A stretch of DNA of 64,000 nt from Physcia stellaris (lineage: Eukaryota > Ascomycota > Lecanoromycetes > Caliciales > Physciaceae), in contig JABSSW010000034.1 in assembly GCA_018902385.1 (NCBI GenBank), forward strand, positions 372,001 through 436,000. Direction: 5' to 3'. Positions 9,844 to 22,856 of this stretch are shown piece after piece (positions within the stretch are counted from its first letter, which is position 1; each line of letters begins with the position of its first letter). The translations under genes were made by a program, and so were the position numbers. Below the pieces are notes generated by a model. The model was not told the DNA's origin. It did no database searches and saw only the letters and a program-made list of their open reading frames with translations.

Positions 9844-12439
9844 ATGCCCATCACTATGCCTCCCGCTCCTAATAAGGATGACCTTCAACAAACGTCTGTG
9901 CTTTCTATAGCGACAGATGCTCCAGTGAGCTGACACTACACAGATGGGACTACCTACAGACTGGAGTGGAGAGAATTATGAGGAATCTAAGAGAGGGCGT
10001 TGATATGGGCACGGTTAGTACCACGCTATCCGACTTTGCATCGCCGCTGCTAACATCATCTTCACAGTATATGGGAATCTACACGTGGGGCTATTAAGAG
10101 TGTGCAACGTGCCTTGGCTGATCAACTCACAGGGCGGTACATAACTTCTGCACATCGCAAAAGGCAGTCCAATCACAATCCGGGGCAGGTATCATCGGAG
10201 CGAATGCTCATCGAGGAGGTATGTCACATCAAGAGACCCAAGCTATGAGCGCTACCCTTCTCACTGTCTTACAGCGAACCTCCTGGGTGAAGATTTATAC
10301 AACAACCTCAAGCTCTACCTCAAATCGCATCTACAAGGCATCCTTGGACAGTCCAAGGACTATTCTGACGAGGCTCTGCTTACATTCTACATCAAAGAGT
10401 GGGACCGATACACGACCGCCGCAAAATACATCAACCACTTATTCAAATACCTGAATCGCCACTGGGTCAAGCGGGAGATTGACGAGGGAAAGAAGGATGT
10501 CTACGATATCTACACCCTACACCTGGTCGAATGGCGGGAAGAGCTCTTTGAGAAGGTCAGCAAGACTGTCATGAAGGCCGTTCTGAGGATGGTGGAAAAA
10601 CAGCGTAACGGCGAGACCATTGAACAAGCTCAAATCAAGAGCATTGTCGACTCCTTTGTCTCACTAGGTTTGGATGAGAACGACAGCACCAAGTCTACCC
10701 TGGATGTCTACCGATTCCATTTCGAGCGCCCTTTCATCGAGGACACCAAGACCTATTATCAGACCGAGTCTAAGCGGTTCGTCTCGGAGAATAGCGTGGT
10801 GGAGTACATGAAGAAGGCCGAGAACCGACTGGAGGAGGAGAAGAACCGTGTGGGACTCTATCTGCACCAAGATATCATGAATACCCTCATGAAGACTTGC
10901 CTGCAGGTTCTTGTGACGGATCACTCTACCCTGCTTCGAGATGAATTTCAGGCGCTCTTGGACATGGATCGACAGGATGATCTGGCTCGAATGTATCGGC
11001 TACTCGCACGAATAATCGATGGTCTTGAGCCTTTGAAGACGAAATTCGAAGCTCACGTTAGGAAGTCGGGACAGACTAACGTGGACAAGTTCGCTACGGA
11101 AGGAGACATTGACCCTAAGGTATACGTGGACTCTTTGCTCGAAATCCACACTCAATACGCCAAGCTTGTTGAGGATGCGTTTGGCGGTGAGTCGGAGTTT
11201 GTGCGGTCGCTGGACAATGCTTGCAAAGAGTTCGTCAACCGCAACAAGGTTTGCAAGACTGGTTCCTCGAGATCTCCCGAGCTCTTAGCCAAGCACACCG
11301 ACAACTTGCTTAAGCGGAGTGGCAAAAGCGCTGAAGAGTCCGACCTTGAGGTCTCACTGACCCAGGTTATGACTGTTTTCAAGTACATTGAAGACAAGGA
11401 TGTCTTCCAGAAGTTCTACTCTCGAATGCTCGCCAAGCGTCTGGTCTATGCAAGCTCCGCCTCTGAAGACGCAGAAACGAGCATGATCTCCAAATTGAAA
11501 GAAGCTTGCGGGTATGAATACACCAACAAGCTCCAGCGTATGTTCCAAGACATGCAAATTTCCAAGGATCTCAACTCGTCGTACAAGGAATGGCAAGCGA
11601 AGGTTCTGGATGCAGATGATCTGAAAAAAGCCGTAGACCCTACCTACCACATCCTCGGTACCGGCTTCTGGCCTCTCAACGCTCCTACGACTCCCTTTAT
11701 CCCTCCTAATGAAATCGTCAGGACCTACAAGCGCTTCGAGAGCTTCTACTGTGAGAAGCATAGCGGTCGGAAGCTGACTTGGTTATGGCAACTGTCAAAG
11801 GGTGAAATCAAGACCAACTACCTCAGCGCAAAGACCCCTTATACCTTTATAGTATCTACATTTCAAATCGGGATCCTATTGCTCTTCAATGACTCGGATA
11901 CCGTTACCTACGAGGGGATTCAGGAAGCTACAACACTATCAGCGGAGATCTTGGATCCTTCGCTCGCGATATTCGTCAAGGCCAAGGTCCTGAACGTTAC
12001 CCCTGAGGGCAGCAAGCCGGAAGCCGGGACAACATACTCGCTCAATTACGGCTTCAAGAGCAAGAAGATCAAGATCAACTTCAATATCGCCGTCAAGTCG
12101 GAGCAGAAACAGGAAGCGGAGGACACGCATAAGACGATTGAGGAGGATAGGAAGTTGCTGATTCAGGTACTGTCGTCTTTCCTAACTCCCTCACCTACTC
12201 TTGACTCTTTTCCCACACCACCCCTTAAATAGCTAACATCCCCCCCACAGTCCGCAATAGTCCGCATCATGAAGTCGCGCAAGAAGATGAAGCACGTCCA
12301 CCTGATGCAAGAAACCCTCGTCCAGCTCGCCGCCCGCTTCCAGCCCAAACCAGCCGACATCAAGAAATCCATCGACCAGCTCATCGAGAAGGAGTACCTC
12401 GAGCGTCTGGAGGATGAGGAGCTGGGTTATCTCGCTTAG
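9844..12439 (+). CDS. cul1: cullin-1, SCF ubiquitin ligase scaffold
   Basis: Six exons (9844-9893, 9944-10013, 10068-10084, 10133-10218, 10275-12166, 12251-12439) total 2304 nt (767 aa), the usual length for fungal CulA/Cdc53. The N-terminus ([50 protein letters not shown]) is the Skp1/F-box-binding cullin-repeat region. The central cullin-homology domain follows ([20 protein letters not shown], then LGTGFWPLN). The last exon carries the neddylation segment [16 protein letters not shown], with acceptor Lys at about K713, and the end [12 protein letters not shown] that contacts Rbx1. Exon 3 is only 17 bp. A second in-frame ATG lies 12 nt downstream of the chosen start. It scaffolds F-box receptors to Rbx1/E2 for protein turnover. 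Confidence 0.96.
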
Positions 12440-13467
12440 TGTCTCGCGCTTTTTTCACGAGTTCACGGTCGTGTGGTGGCGCTAGGGAGGGGTGGAGCAT
12501 TTTTCTCGGGCCTGAGACAGATGGTCGTGATGAGCATGGCTTGGTGCTTTGAGCGTTAGGCTGGGGTTAGCTGGGGGAAAGGGGCTTTTGGGCCTTGAGC
12601 ATAATCAAAAATTATTGAAACCCCTGCTACTTTACCTGTGGTTTTTGGGTCCCTAGCATGATTTCAAGTTTTTAATTCCTCTTTTCCAATTCTTAGATCG
12701 GGATTTTTTTTTTCTTTTCTTTTTTTTTTTGTCTTCTTCTTCTTTTGCCGGTCCTGTTCATCTCTTTCTGCGCTTATCACAATATATCGAAATGCATATA
12801 TCAACTTACCTCTACCATTCTCATTTTCGTCGTTCTGGTTTCGCATAGACCTCCACACCCACAACACACCAAAGAACATGTACACATACTTAAATCCTCA
12901 GCTGAATTTTTCTGCTCGATATTAGATTCCCTATAGCTCTACCTACGTCCCTTCTCCCTCCGCCATCTCCAGCCCCCCCTCGCTCTCAGACCAAGAACCT
13001 CAACATCACGCTGCCGCCAAACAGGGATCGCAAGCCCCCTACTTTTGTTCCCAGCAATGGTATCGACCACACAACCAAACAAAACCCGACTAAAGGGGAA
13101 GAAAAAAAGAAAAGATCTCGCACAACGAAGATCCAAAAAGCCCCTTCCAAGTTCCCCTATCCACGTGCGTATCCAAATCAGGAGGGAAAAAAAAGCCCGG
13201 AACGCCGCGCGGTGCCGGAAAAACGCAAGAGAAGGAAGCTGTGGCAATTCGTGTGATTTATCCAGAACGTGGAAAAGGGTGGAGGGGGGGCATGTACAAA
13301 GTGTACATCGCTCGTTTTCCTGGCCTAGATTCAGGGTTGTTTTGGTGGTTGGTGGTAGAAGAGGGGGGGGATATGTACATTTATTTTTCAACTGCCTGAC
13401 CCGGAAGAGGTACCTTGGAGGCGTGGATGAGAAGCGCCCTGGAACGAGTTGCGAGTCGGCTTCGCGC
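12440..13467. other. convergent intergenic region with pyrimidine tract
   Basis: The 3' flanks of the cullin (plus) and G-alpha (minus) genes. A T/C-rich tract lies at about 12700-12745, and A-rich sequence at 13090-13200. Frames on either strand are low-complexity and not convincing. Confidence 0.55.
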
Positions 13468-14799
13468 TTATAGGATGCCTGAATCTGCGAGCGCGTTGTG
13501 CAGGATTGTGTCCTTGACTGCGGCGAAGACGAGCCGGATGTTCGATGTGTCGGTAGCTTGCGTGAGGCTTGGGAGAGCATTAGCAAGTACCGAATTGGGA
13601 CTTTTGGGGAGACTTACTGGGGGTATAGATTGAGGTGCGCGCGATTGACCTGATTGAATCGCCATAACAGGTATTTTGCTGCTCGGTTGACGTCGTTGCC
13701 GCCTGAGTAGTCTGGGAAATAGCTCCCCAGCGGAGAGCGGCCGAGCTTCAGTTTGAAGAGATCGACTTTGTTCAGGAAGAGGATGATACTCGTTCTCATG
13801 AACCATCTCGAGTTTACCACTGAGTCGAAGAGGACGAGACTCTCCATCATTCGATTCTAGGATAGTGCTGTTAGGCAGGGGGATACTCCGTCGTCGTGAG
13901 ATTGACGTACCTGATTACTCTCTTCTAATAGAACCTGGTCGTATTCGCTGAGTGCGACGCAGAAGATTATGGAGGTGACGTTCTCGAAGCAATGTATCCA
14001 TTTCTTCCGTTCGCTCCGCTGACCACCCACGTCAAACATGCTATTCCTAGATCAGCAATCTCAATCAACGAGCAAATCTATAGATTGAACCTACTGTATG
14101 CTGAGTTGTCCCATTGTAAATCGTGTCTCGTATATACCAGTAGTCTTTGTCCGCGCTCTTAGCACATCCGCTTCTATCGGAATGTATTCTGGGGCGGAGA
14201 TTCGTAAAACTTCATCGAAGAAGCTGTCATAAGTCAGCACCCATTCGGCATAAAGGCTGGGAATCTACGCACTATGGTGCAGAGTCCATCAAATAAAATT
14301 CGCTCTGGTGTTCCATTATATCTGGTATTGCTCGGTCCTTCCATATCGCCACCACCGCTGCTCCTACTCTTGGATCGAGGGGGATGTGAGGATCTGGATC
14401 GACCTGGTATTCCATTAAGTAGTCGCTATTGACAATGTTTTCAGGATCGGCTGGTTCGATCTCGAATTGTCGCATGGCCCCTATCAAAGCCTTCGCACAG
14501 TCCAGCACATTTTTGTAGATGGTCAACCGGTATAATGCCAATTCGTCCCGTGTGTAGCCATTCTGATGGATGATCTTCATCTGCTTCACTATCGTGGATT
14601 TCCCGCTCTCTCCGGAGCCTGAAATGTATCAGTCATAAGCTTCGACATTGTCAATGCATCTTCCTAGCTTACCCAGTAAAAGAATCTTGCATTCCTTCCG
14701 CAGCCGTCGGGAGTCTTCCTCCAGCTTTGCGTCTATCGCGCGACTCCGTTTCTTCTTTTCCTCTTCTTCATTGTCTTGCGAGCTCTGACAAGCACCCAT
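13468..14799 (-). CDS. gna-3: heterotrimeric G-protein alpha subunit, group III (GNA-3/GanB type)
   Basis: Six exons (14673-14799, 14273-14618, 14095-14223, 13911-14040, 13618-13856, 13468-13567) give 1071 nt (356 aa). The N-terminus MGACQSS is a myristoylation site with a palmitoylatable Cys. P-loop GSGESGKST (43-51); switch I with R182 in [14 protein letters not shown]; switch [14 protein letters not shown] with catalytic Q208; NKVD (273-276); G5 block ATDTSN. The C-terminus NALADSGIL resembles the group III fungal subunits that feed the cAMP-PKA nutrient pathway, and lacks the Cys at -4 of pertussis-sensitive group I. It acts at the plasma membrane with G-beta-gamma and receptors. An RGS gene lies 28 kb away. 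Group assignment rests on remembered family features. Confidence 0.93.
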
Positions 14800-17139
14800 G
14801 ACGGAGGCTGTATCTCAGGGCTGGTGCGAGCTCTCTCAAAGCTACCCCGCAGACGGTGAAGCGTGAATTTGAAACTTTTCTCGTTTGGGGTCCTGAGGCC
14901 GCAAGGTCTGACAAGACAAGCAGCTCAGGCCCAGTAGGACTATGTTTTGGTGATGTTTCTGATGAGGGAGTTGTGTATGTAAGGGTCGTGAGAAGGCTAG
15001 CCGCAGGCTTCGGAATCGACGTTGAGGTACGGTGGGCTTTATTTTCGTCAGTAAAGTATACCAAAACCATCCTGTCGGCATGTTCGGCTTCCCACTTACC
15101 ACTTATGATTGTGCGCGCCGAATTGCTGTCGCAGAGGAAAAGAGCTCTTCCACCGAGGTGGCTGCACCCCCCAAGCCGGGGCGAGGTGAAATCGTCCCAA
15201 TTCAATACCCAGAATTGCTCGATAACGTGCGATGATCCTATTATCTAGTTGCGCGGATGGGCTTTAAGGCGTATGACGAAGCGTGGGGGACATTGGACGA
15301 TGAGCTGAGGTGCTCGGTGGATAATGCAGGGGCGGAGGTCCAAGGGTGATCGGAGCAGAGGTTGTTTGGGAAGCACACATCCGTCTGATAGAATCATCAA
15401 GACATGGCCAAGGAGTAATATCCAGCGGTCAATGGTAATCGCACAGCTGAGAGTTGCTGTGATGGTGGGTATGTGTCGAGATGGCTCGTGCTTTGGGACG
15501 CTGGACTTCGGCGACAGGCTGCCGGCGGAGGGAGGCTGCTGGCTGGGTGCACGTTCCCACGGTTAAAGGTCCCAGTGCCAGGGAAAGTGCAGGAATGGAA
15601 TGGCACAATAGATGCAGGCTTCCCAGTGGATGCACAGTGCCAGGTGCGAGCTGCAGAAGCGTTGAAGAAACACGAGACCGGATGAAATTGGTGAATTGGG
15701 GTAGCTGATTTCTCCGGATCCGCTGTCCCTTAACAAGCCTTCTATCTACAAAGGGACCAACTCGATCTAGTTCTACACGAGACTACGAGTACTGTACCTG
15801 ACGGGAAGCTATATTTTCATCTTGTTATTCTCGCAGCTACATCAATCCACGTGGAATCTGCCGTCTGAAACCACCCTCCGAACGTTTCCTTCCGTGTCGT
15901 CGTTCCTGACTATTGAATAGTCATTGGTCTGTTGTACAGCAAATATCGCTCAGGTCGCTTGCCGTGAAACCCTCACGGACCATTCCTCCCGTCGACGCCA
16001 CCAAAAAGATGGTGGGAGGGGGCCCTGGTTGCCGTGCTGCTCGAGCCTCGAGATGCCTTCTGGTTGCGCCTTTTCCTACCATTCACTGGACGACTTGAAA
16101 AATTGCCATCGCAGGTGGCTGATGGCTTTCATGTCTCTGTTCTCAAACGGCGAAGGATGTCTGAGATGATAAGAGACTACATGTACCCAAATCACCATCG
16201 ATCTCGCCACGATCTGTCATGGGGACACGTAATCGATCAGGGTCAATCTAATGCAATCCTCGTAATGGATTCAAGCGTACCGCATGCTCAATGAAAGGCT
16301 GAGCCTGGCTGTGTAAGCGGAGGCAGGCAATTTGGACCATATTAACAGGCGCTAAACTCTCGCTACTGCTTGATATGACATCCTACCTCTCTATAATAAT
16401 AGTAGTAATAAGCAATTCTTATCAGTGCTTGTGGTGAAGTGACCTCAGGATTCAGACTGGGAGGCCGTGACCGCCGTCAGGCTTCGGCGCAGATTGTCTC
16501 ATATTTCCATCTCCTATCCTAGCATAGCATGGCAATGTATGATTCGGAACATGTGTAGAAAGAATCTCCATCGTCATAGACAAAAACGATGGTAAACCAG
16601 CTATTGAAGACAGTACCACAAAAGAATCCAGCCATTCTTCCTAAATGCAACCTCCAGCCTTAGCTAAAAAGGAAAGGTTAGGACTCTGCGTAGGGCGGCA
16701 TGTACCATCACGCCTTTATATGAGTTGCTGCCTTCGAGTTTGGTGATTACTCGACAATTGCTTACAGTATGTTCCAGGGTTTGGATTATGTGGACAGACA
16801 GCTGACAGCTGTCACCCTGAGAGCCTGAGAATACGGAGGTAAAGGGGTGAGCCAATCAAATTTTTCCACCATCTTCCTACATACATAGTCCGAATGAAGA
16901 CAAGGCTGGTGCTGTTCTAGGCGCAATCACGGGATCCATCCCACTTGGTCTCGGGTAGATCGTCAACCTCGAAATCCAGGATTGGTCTGAGTGCGCTAAG
17001 CGCGACTCTTCGAAAAGGCTTCATCCAGGCACATACCTTGACCTAAAGTAAACAAGGAAGAATCCTCCTTTTGCTCTTCACCTTGTCACTTCAACCTCCA
17101 TCATTCCGTCCGCGCAAGTTTACCCTACCTTCCACAAGC
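14800..17139. other. long intergenic region between G-alpha and HOG1
   Basis: 2.3 kb between divergently transcribed signalling genes. Short frames (for example on plus at 14856-15248) have no domain, no coherent splicing and atypical composition. A short TAATAGTAGTAATAA tract lies near 16398. It probably holds long leaders and promoter elements for both genes. No gene supported. Confidence 0.5.
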
Positions 17140-18639
<1,500 letters not shown>

Positions 18640-19320
18640 TGAGCAAAGGGGTCGACAGCATTACTTCCTTTACGTCCCGACAGGCATTCAAGTACATGAT
18701 GCGCAAGCGTGTGGGTTTGTTACCGACAGCCAACAACCGGTCTATGATACCAGCCGAATCAATCAAGGCTCTGTGCCCAGCGGCATGGCCTGTAGTCTAC
18801 TATTCTTGCCAATACAGATAGGGGCGAGTGACTATTGTTGAGAATAGCTTGAATAGAGACATTGAGTATTTACAAGTCTTTGTGTTCAACCGGTATTGAA
18901 ATTCGGCGGGAAACAGCGCACACACAGCATGAAACGATCCTGGAAGTCTAGACGAAGCTGGTAGCAAAGAAACACTTTCGTCTCGTCAATTCATCCCCTT
19001 TTAACCTTTAGGGCTATCTGTCAACCCGTCTTTGACCTCAGGGTTATCAAGGTCTTGGCAAGTTACCCAAGCCGCGGTTCGCGTTCCCGGTACGGACCCT
19101 CGGGACTCGGAGTACCTCGAGTACGTACGAGTACCAAACCGTGCCCTATCTTTGCATCGAGATGGTCAATTGACAGCGCATATTCGAGCGGAAGCACTAC
19201 CTCTAGTATTGTATTCTCCAATCAACTATATCGGACAGCGCATACTTACTCGGCATTTACAGACAAAGTTGGCGAGGGTTCTCATCTTCAGACCATGGCC
19301 CAGTGCACCCAAAGTGAAAG
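18640..19320. other. intergenic, AVL9 upstream region
   Basis: About 680 bp between two plus-strand genes. A stretch at 19100-19130 is rich in self-complementary TCGAG and GTACGTAC. An open frame on plus from 19032 overlaps the first AVL9 exons in another frame and is a shadow. Confidence 0.5.
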
Positions 19321-21761
19321 ATGAAGACTCCTCAAAGCTTTTCCCCGGTGGTCTGCGTCGTAGGCTTTCACCATGCAAGGTACGGATCCACAGCTCCTCG
19401 AATGTTCTCATAAAAAAGCACGAGGCTGATATCGATTCAGAGGACCTGAGATCGAGAGCTGGTTTGGCACCGAGGATGGAGTGGACCCAGCGGCCGACAA
19501 TGACTGGTCATATCTCCCGTTCATGGCACTATCAGACGGAGCGCATGCGTGAGTTTGGTCTTTCGATAGCGGGAGTATACTCATTGTTCTAGCTCCACGG
19601 AAGATTTCTCCTACTTCACTCTTCGCCGCCAAGCTACTTCCTCTAGCCCACCAACCTCGGTCTTTGGAATATCCTGCACCAGGCAAATGGACGCCAATGA
19701 TCTCTTTACCCGGCCTGCAGATGTAACAAGGAGTACAGTCCAGAAGGCTGTGGTCGCTATCGCCGACAGTCCACAGTCTTTCGCGCATCTTCGGGAAAAG
19801 CTATCAATGGTTACAGGGGCTTGGTTCGCCCAAAGGTATATGGAGGTATATATTCAGGCAATGCAGCGGCTTACGGACGCTCAGGGATTTTACGGACGTG
19901 GATATTCTGAAGGTCGGTGAGTGACAACAGTGCCAATGGGAAGGAATAGCCTAATACTTGGTAGAAATTCCAAGAGAGCCTTGTCCTAGGTTTGCAAGAC
20001 CGGGAGGATGACAGAGATCAATATCTCGGTATGCCTTTACCGTGAATTGCGTCTTCAAATACTTGACTGACCTAGCCAGGTCTCTCTCTACGAGAGCTCA
20101 TCCATGAGTTCAAGTATCAGACATTGGTCCTTTTCAAATGTTGCTTGCTGCAGCCGAAGGTACCTTTACCCTGTATGTCCGTCATGAGCATGGATTGATG
20201 GACGTAGATGCTCTTTTTTGGATCTCGCTGTGAACGGTTATGCATGATGCAATTCTCTCTGATCTCTTTGATACCCGGTCTATTGGGAAGATTAGAAGAT
20301 TGCGCGGACCCGGAATTTGATAGCTACGAGAAGAATCTGGTGGCGCCAGCATCGTTGAGGACGAGTGAACGAAATTCTTGTAGGCACAACATCCAGTGGA
20401 AGCAATCAATGCTGATATGATCAGTACTTTCCTACATGGGATTACCATTACAGCTGTGTGTATTACCTGGCCCCTGAGTCGTGCGTGTCAAGGGCTAACT
20501 GTGAACTTGGATTCCAGCTTTGGCAAGGTATAAAATTAGTTGTATCAACCTCCTGAGCTGTCTCTAATCGAATCAGGGAGCGCTTTTTGGTCCCTACACC
20601 CCTTTACAACAACTTGACGTTCTCGCCGACTACGGTACTAAATCCTACATCGTCGGCTCCACCAACTCTCTGCTTCTTCAACAGAAAGACCGCTATAGCG
20701 ATATTTTGATCAATGTACAGCGCATGTTCCTTGGTTTACTTCCCTTCAGCTAACCTTTCAAGCTCGATGAAACCACCATTTCCATTACCTCCTCCTCTCT
20801 CCGCTCGGCACTCACTCTCTCAGCCGCCGACCGTCGCTGGATCGACTTTCTCTCTCAAACCGTCGCCGACACATGGGATGAAGCGAACCCTTCCCGCCCA
20901 CGCACAATGGGCTATATGGGTTCCGAAGAATTCATCCGCCTCCAGTTCGAAGAATACATTCTCGCCCTCCTCTCCTCTATCAAATACCACATCTACCTCA
21001 CCAGCTCCCCAATCCCTTCGCCCCTCCCTACCATCGAAGGCGACCCCATCTCCGATTTCGGCACAGACTGGATCCACGCTTGGCGCCAAACCTCCTCCTT
21101 CACCCTCTTCAACACCCACACCGACAGCCACCTCTTCGACATCGTCGAGCCCCGGCACCCAACCGCCGGAAACCTCTCATTCGAAGACATCCAACGCCGC
21201 CTCGCGCTCCAAATCCAAACCCTCCACCTGGACGACCGACTCGCGACCAGCAAAGAGGTGCTAAACCGCCATCTCGCCTCGGGCCAAAAGAAAGTCTCAA
21301 CCGCATTCACGAACCTCTGGGCCGACATCGAAGCCCTGCGCGAAGCCCAGCAACGTAAACGCCTCGAAGCCGCCGCCGCCCGATCCGAGCTTTCGCCTAC
21401 AGGCTCCTTCGCCCAGCTCCCGCCCCATACCGCGAGTGACAACGCGCATCCCACGCCCCCTGCTTCAGTGACTAGTGCAAGGAGGGGTGTCAGCGGGCTC
21501 GACACCACAGCCGCGCAAGCCTCCGTTGCCGCGGCGGGGCAGAAGGCGGGCGCGTATCTCAGCAGTTGGGGCAGTTGGGCGGCGGAGAAGAAGAAAGGGT
21601 GGGGGCGGATGGGGAGCAGTAATGATTTGAGAGGGGCTGCGGCGGGGAGGGAGAAAGAGAAGGAAAAAGAGGCGGAGAGGTGTTGGGATGCGGGATCGAG
21701 TCCGACGAAGGGGAGGAAGGAGGCCATTGGGGGTGATGGCATTGGGAGGTTGGACGCTTAG
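19321..21761 (+). CDS. avl9: AVL9 late-secretory-pathway protein (DENN-like)
   Basis: Eleven exons (19321-19379, 19441-19548, 19593-19835, 19885-19912, 19965-20028, 20080-20159, 20208-20379, 20425-20455, 20518-20527, 20577-20714, 20763-21761) total 1932 nt (643 aa). Family sequence is continuous across all junctions: VVCVVGFHHARGPEIESWF, LPFMALSDGAHASTEDFSYF, RPADVTRSTVQKAVV, LRELIHEFKYQTLVLFKC, MLFFGSRCERLC, GPYTPLQQLDVLADYGTKSY, STNSLLLQQKDRYSDILIN and SEEFIRLQFEEYILALLSS. Yeast Avl9 acts in exit of secretory vesicles from the Golgi. Exon 9 is only 10 bp. The last ~170 residues are low complexity and probably disordered. Confidence 0.93.
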
Positions 21762-22856
21762 GGTAGGTTGAATGGTAAGGGAGTGGGAGAGGCTGGATGT
21801 CGTTGCATGTTGCATTACTCTAGATGGGGATGGGGATGGGTGGCTAGGTTGTCTTTCGGCTTTTCATTCGGTTTTAATGACATGTCTTCCTGTTCTTCAG
21901 TTTCCACTGGTTTCGAATGGATGTCCCCATCTCGTCGAATAATTCCCATCTTTCTCAGACTCTGATCATTCTTTCCGAAATCCTCATCGCGTGCGTGCGT
22001 ATATCCCATGGATGTCAACTACAGGGGGGTATTGACATCATGCCTCGTCTCGACGATACAGTCCTTGAAATTCCATCAATCTCCCAAATAGCTAACCTTC
22101 CTCTCTTTCTTGATCACCCACTACACTAGGTTGCATTAGATAGTATCCTCATCACCAACCTTCCCAAATCCCTTCAAACGGTATCAAGAAACCGCAAGTA
22201 AACGCTCGAGACTAGCTTCAGAAATCGGAATCTTCTATCGCTTTTTCAATTTCGATTTCATTTCTCATCTATATCCATCGATAATTCATTCCTGGTCCCA
22301 TTTTTCCGGTTCAAACATTGTAGGTAGGTGGGGAGTTTGGAAATTCATTTTCGTTTTTGGTTTGGTTTTTTGTTCTGGGGGATTGCTTTGTTTAATTTGT
22401 TTGGTTGTTTGGTTGTTTGTTTGTTGATTATTTACTTGGATTGTCACTTTCCTTTGCAACTCAATACACAAGCTTTCAAAAACCCGATCAAAAAGAAAAA
22501 GTGTATAAGAATCATGAAATACGATTGCCACGAGTCGGAAATGAAGAGAAGGACTAAAAGATGGGTGTTTGAATATGTTAGGAGCACGTGAAAAACGGGG
22601 AATGGGGAAGAAGAAGAGAAACAGAGAAAAGAAAAACAAGAGGATGAAACATTTTTCAAAGTCTTCTGCAGGGGAGGATCATAAGACTCATCTATGTCTC
22701 TAAGCAGGCAGGCATGTAAGTAAGATACACGCTCTATCTCATCTATGCTTTTCTTCCTCCATATCCATCTCATATGCTCCAGTCCCCCAACATCCATATG
22801 CACAAACCCACTACCGCTTCCCCCTCCCCTTCTCATCCTCGCCACTATTGACTCGC
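21762..22856. other. convergent intergenic region
   Basis: About 1.1 kb of 3' flanks of AVL9 and glycogen phosphorylase. It contains a T/G-rich (TTGTTTGGTTGTTTGG) stretch near 22400 and purine-rich sequence at 22590-22650. No gene seen. Confidence 0.55.

Noticed and set aside
13045-13473. 142-codon Lys/Arg-rich plus-strand frame
   Set aside because: It lies in an A-rich convergent 3' region and overlaps the last G-alpha exon; no homologous features.
19095-19135. TCGAG/GTACGTAC-rich stretch resembling a hairpin
   Set aside because: Only short palindromic cores match; there is no extended arm pairing to support a structure or a terminator.
19032-19592. 186-codon plus-strand frame before AVL9
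   Set aside because: It overlaps AVL9 exons 1-2 in a different frame, while the spliced AVL9 reading matches the family exactly.
20993-21742. 249-codon open frame on minus opposite the AVL9 last exon
   Set aside because: It is an antisense shadow of a GC-rich, strongly supported AVL9 exon, with Ser/Ala/Arg-rich composition and no domain.
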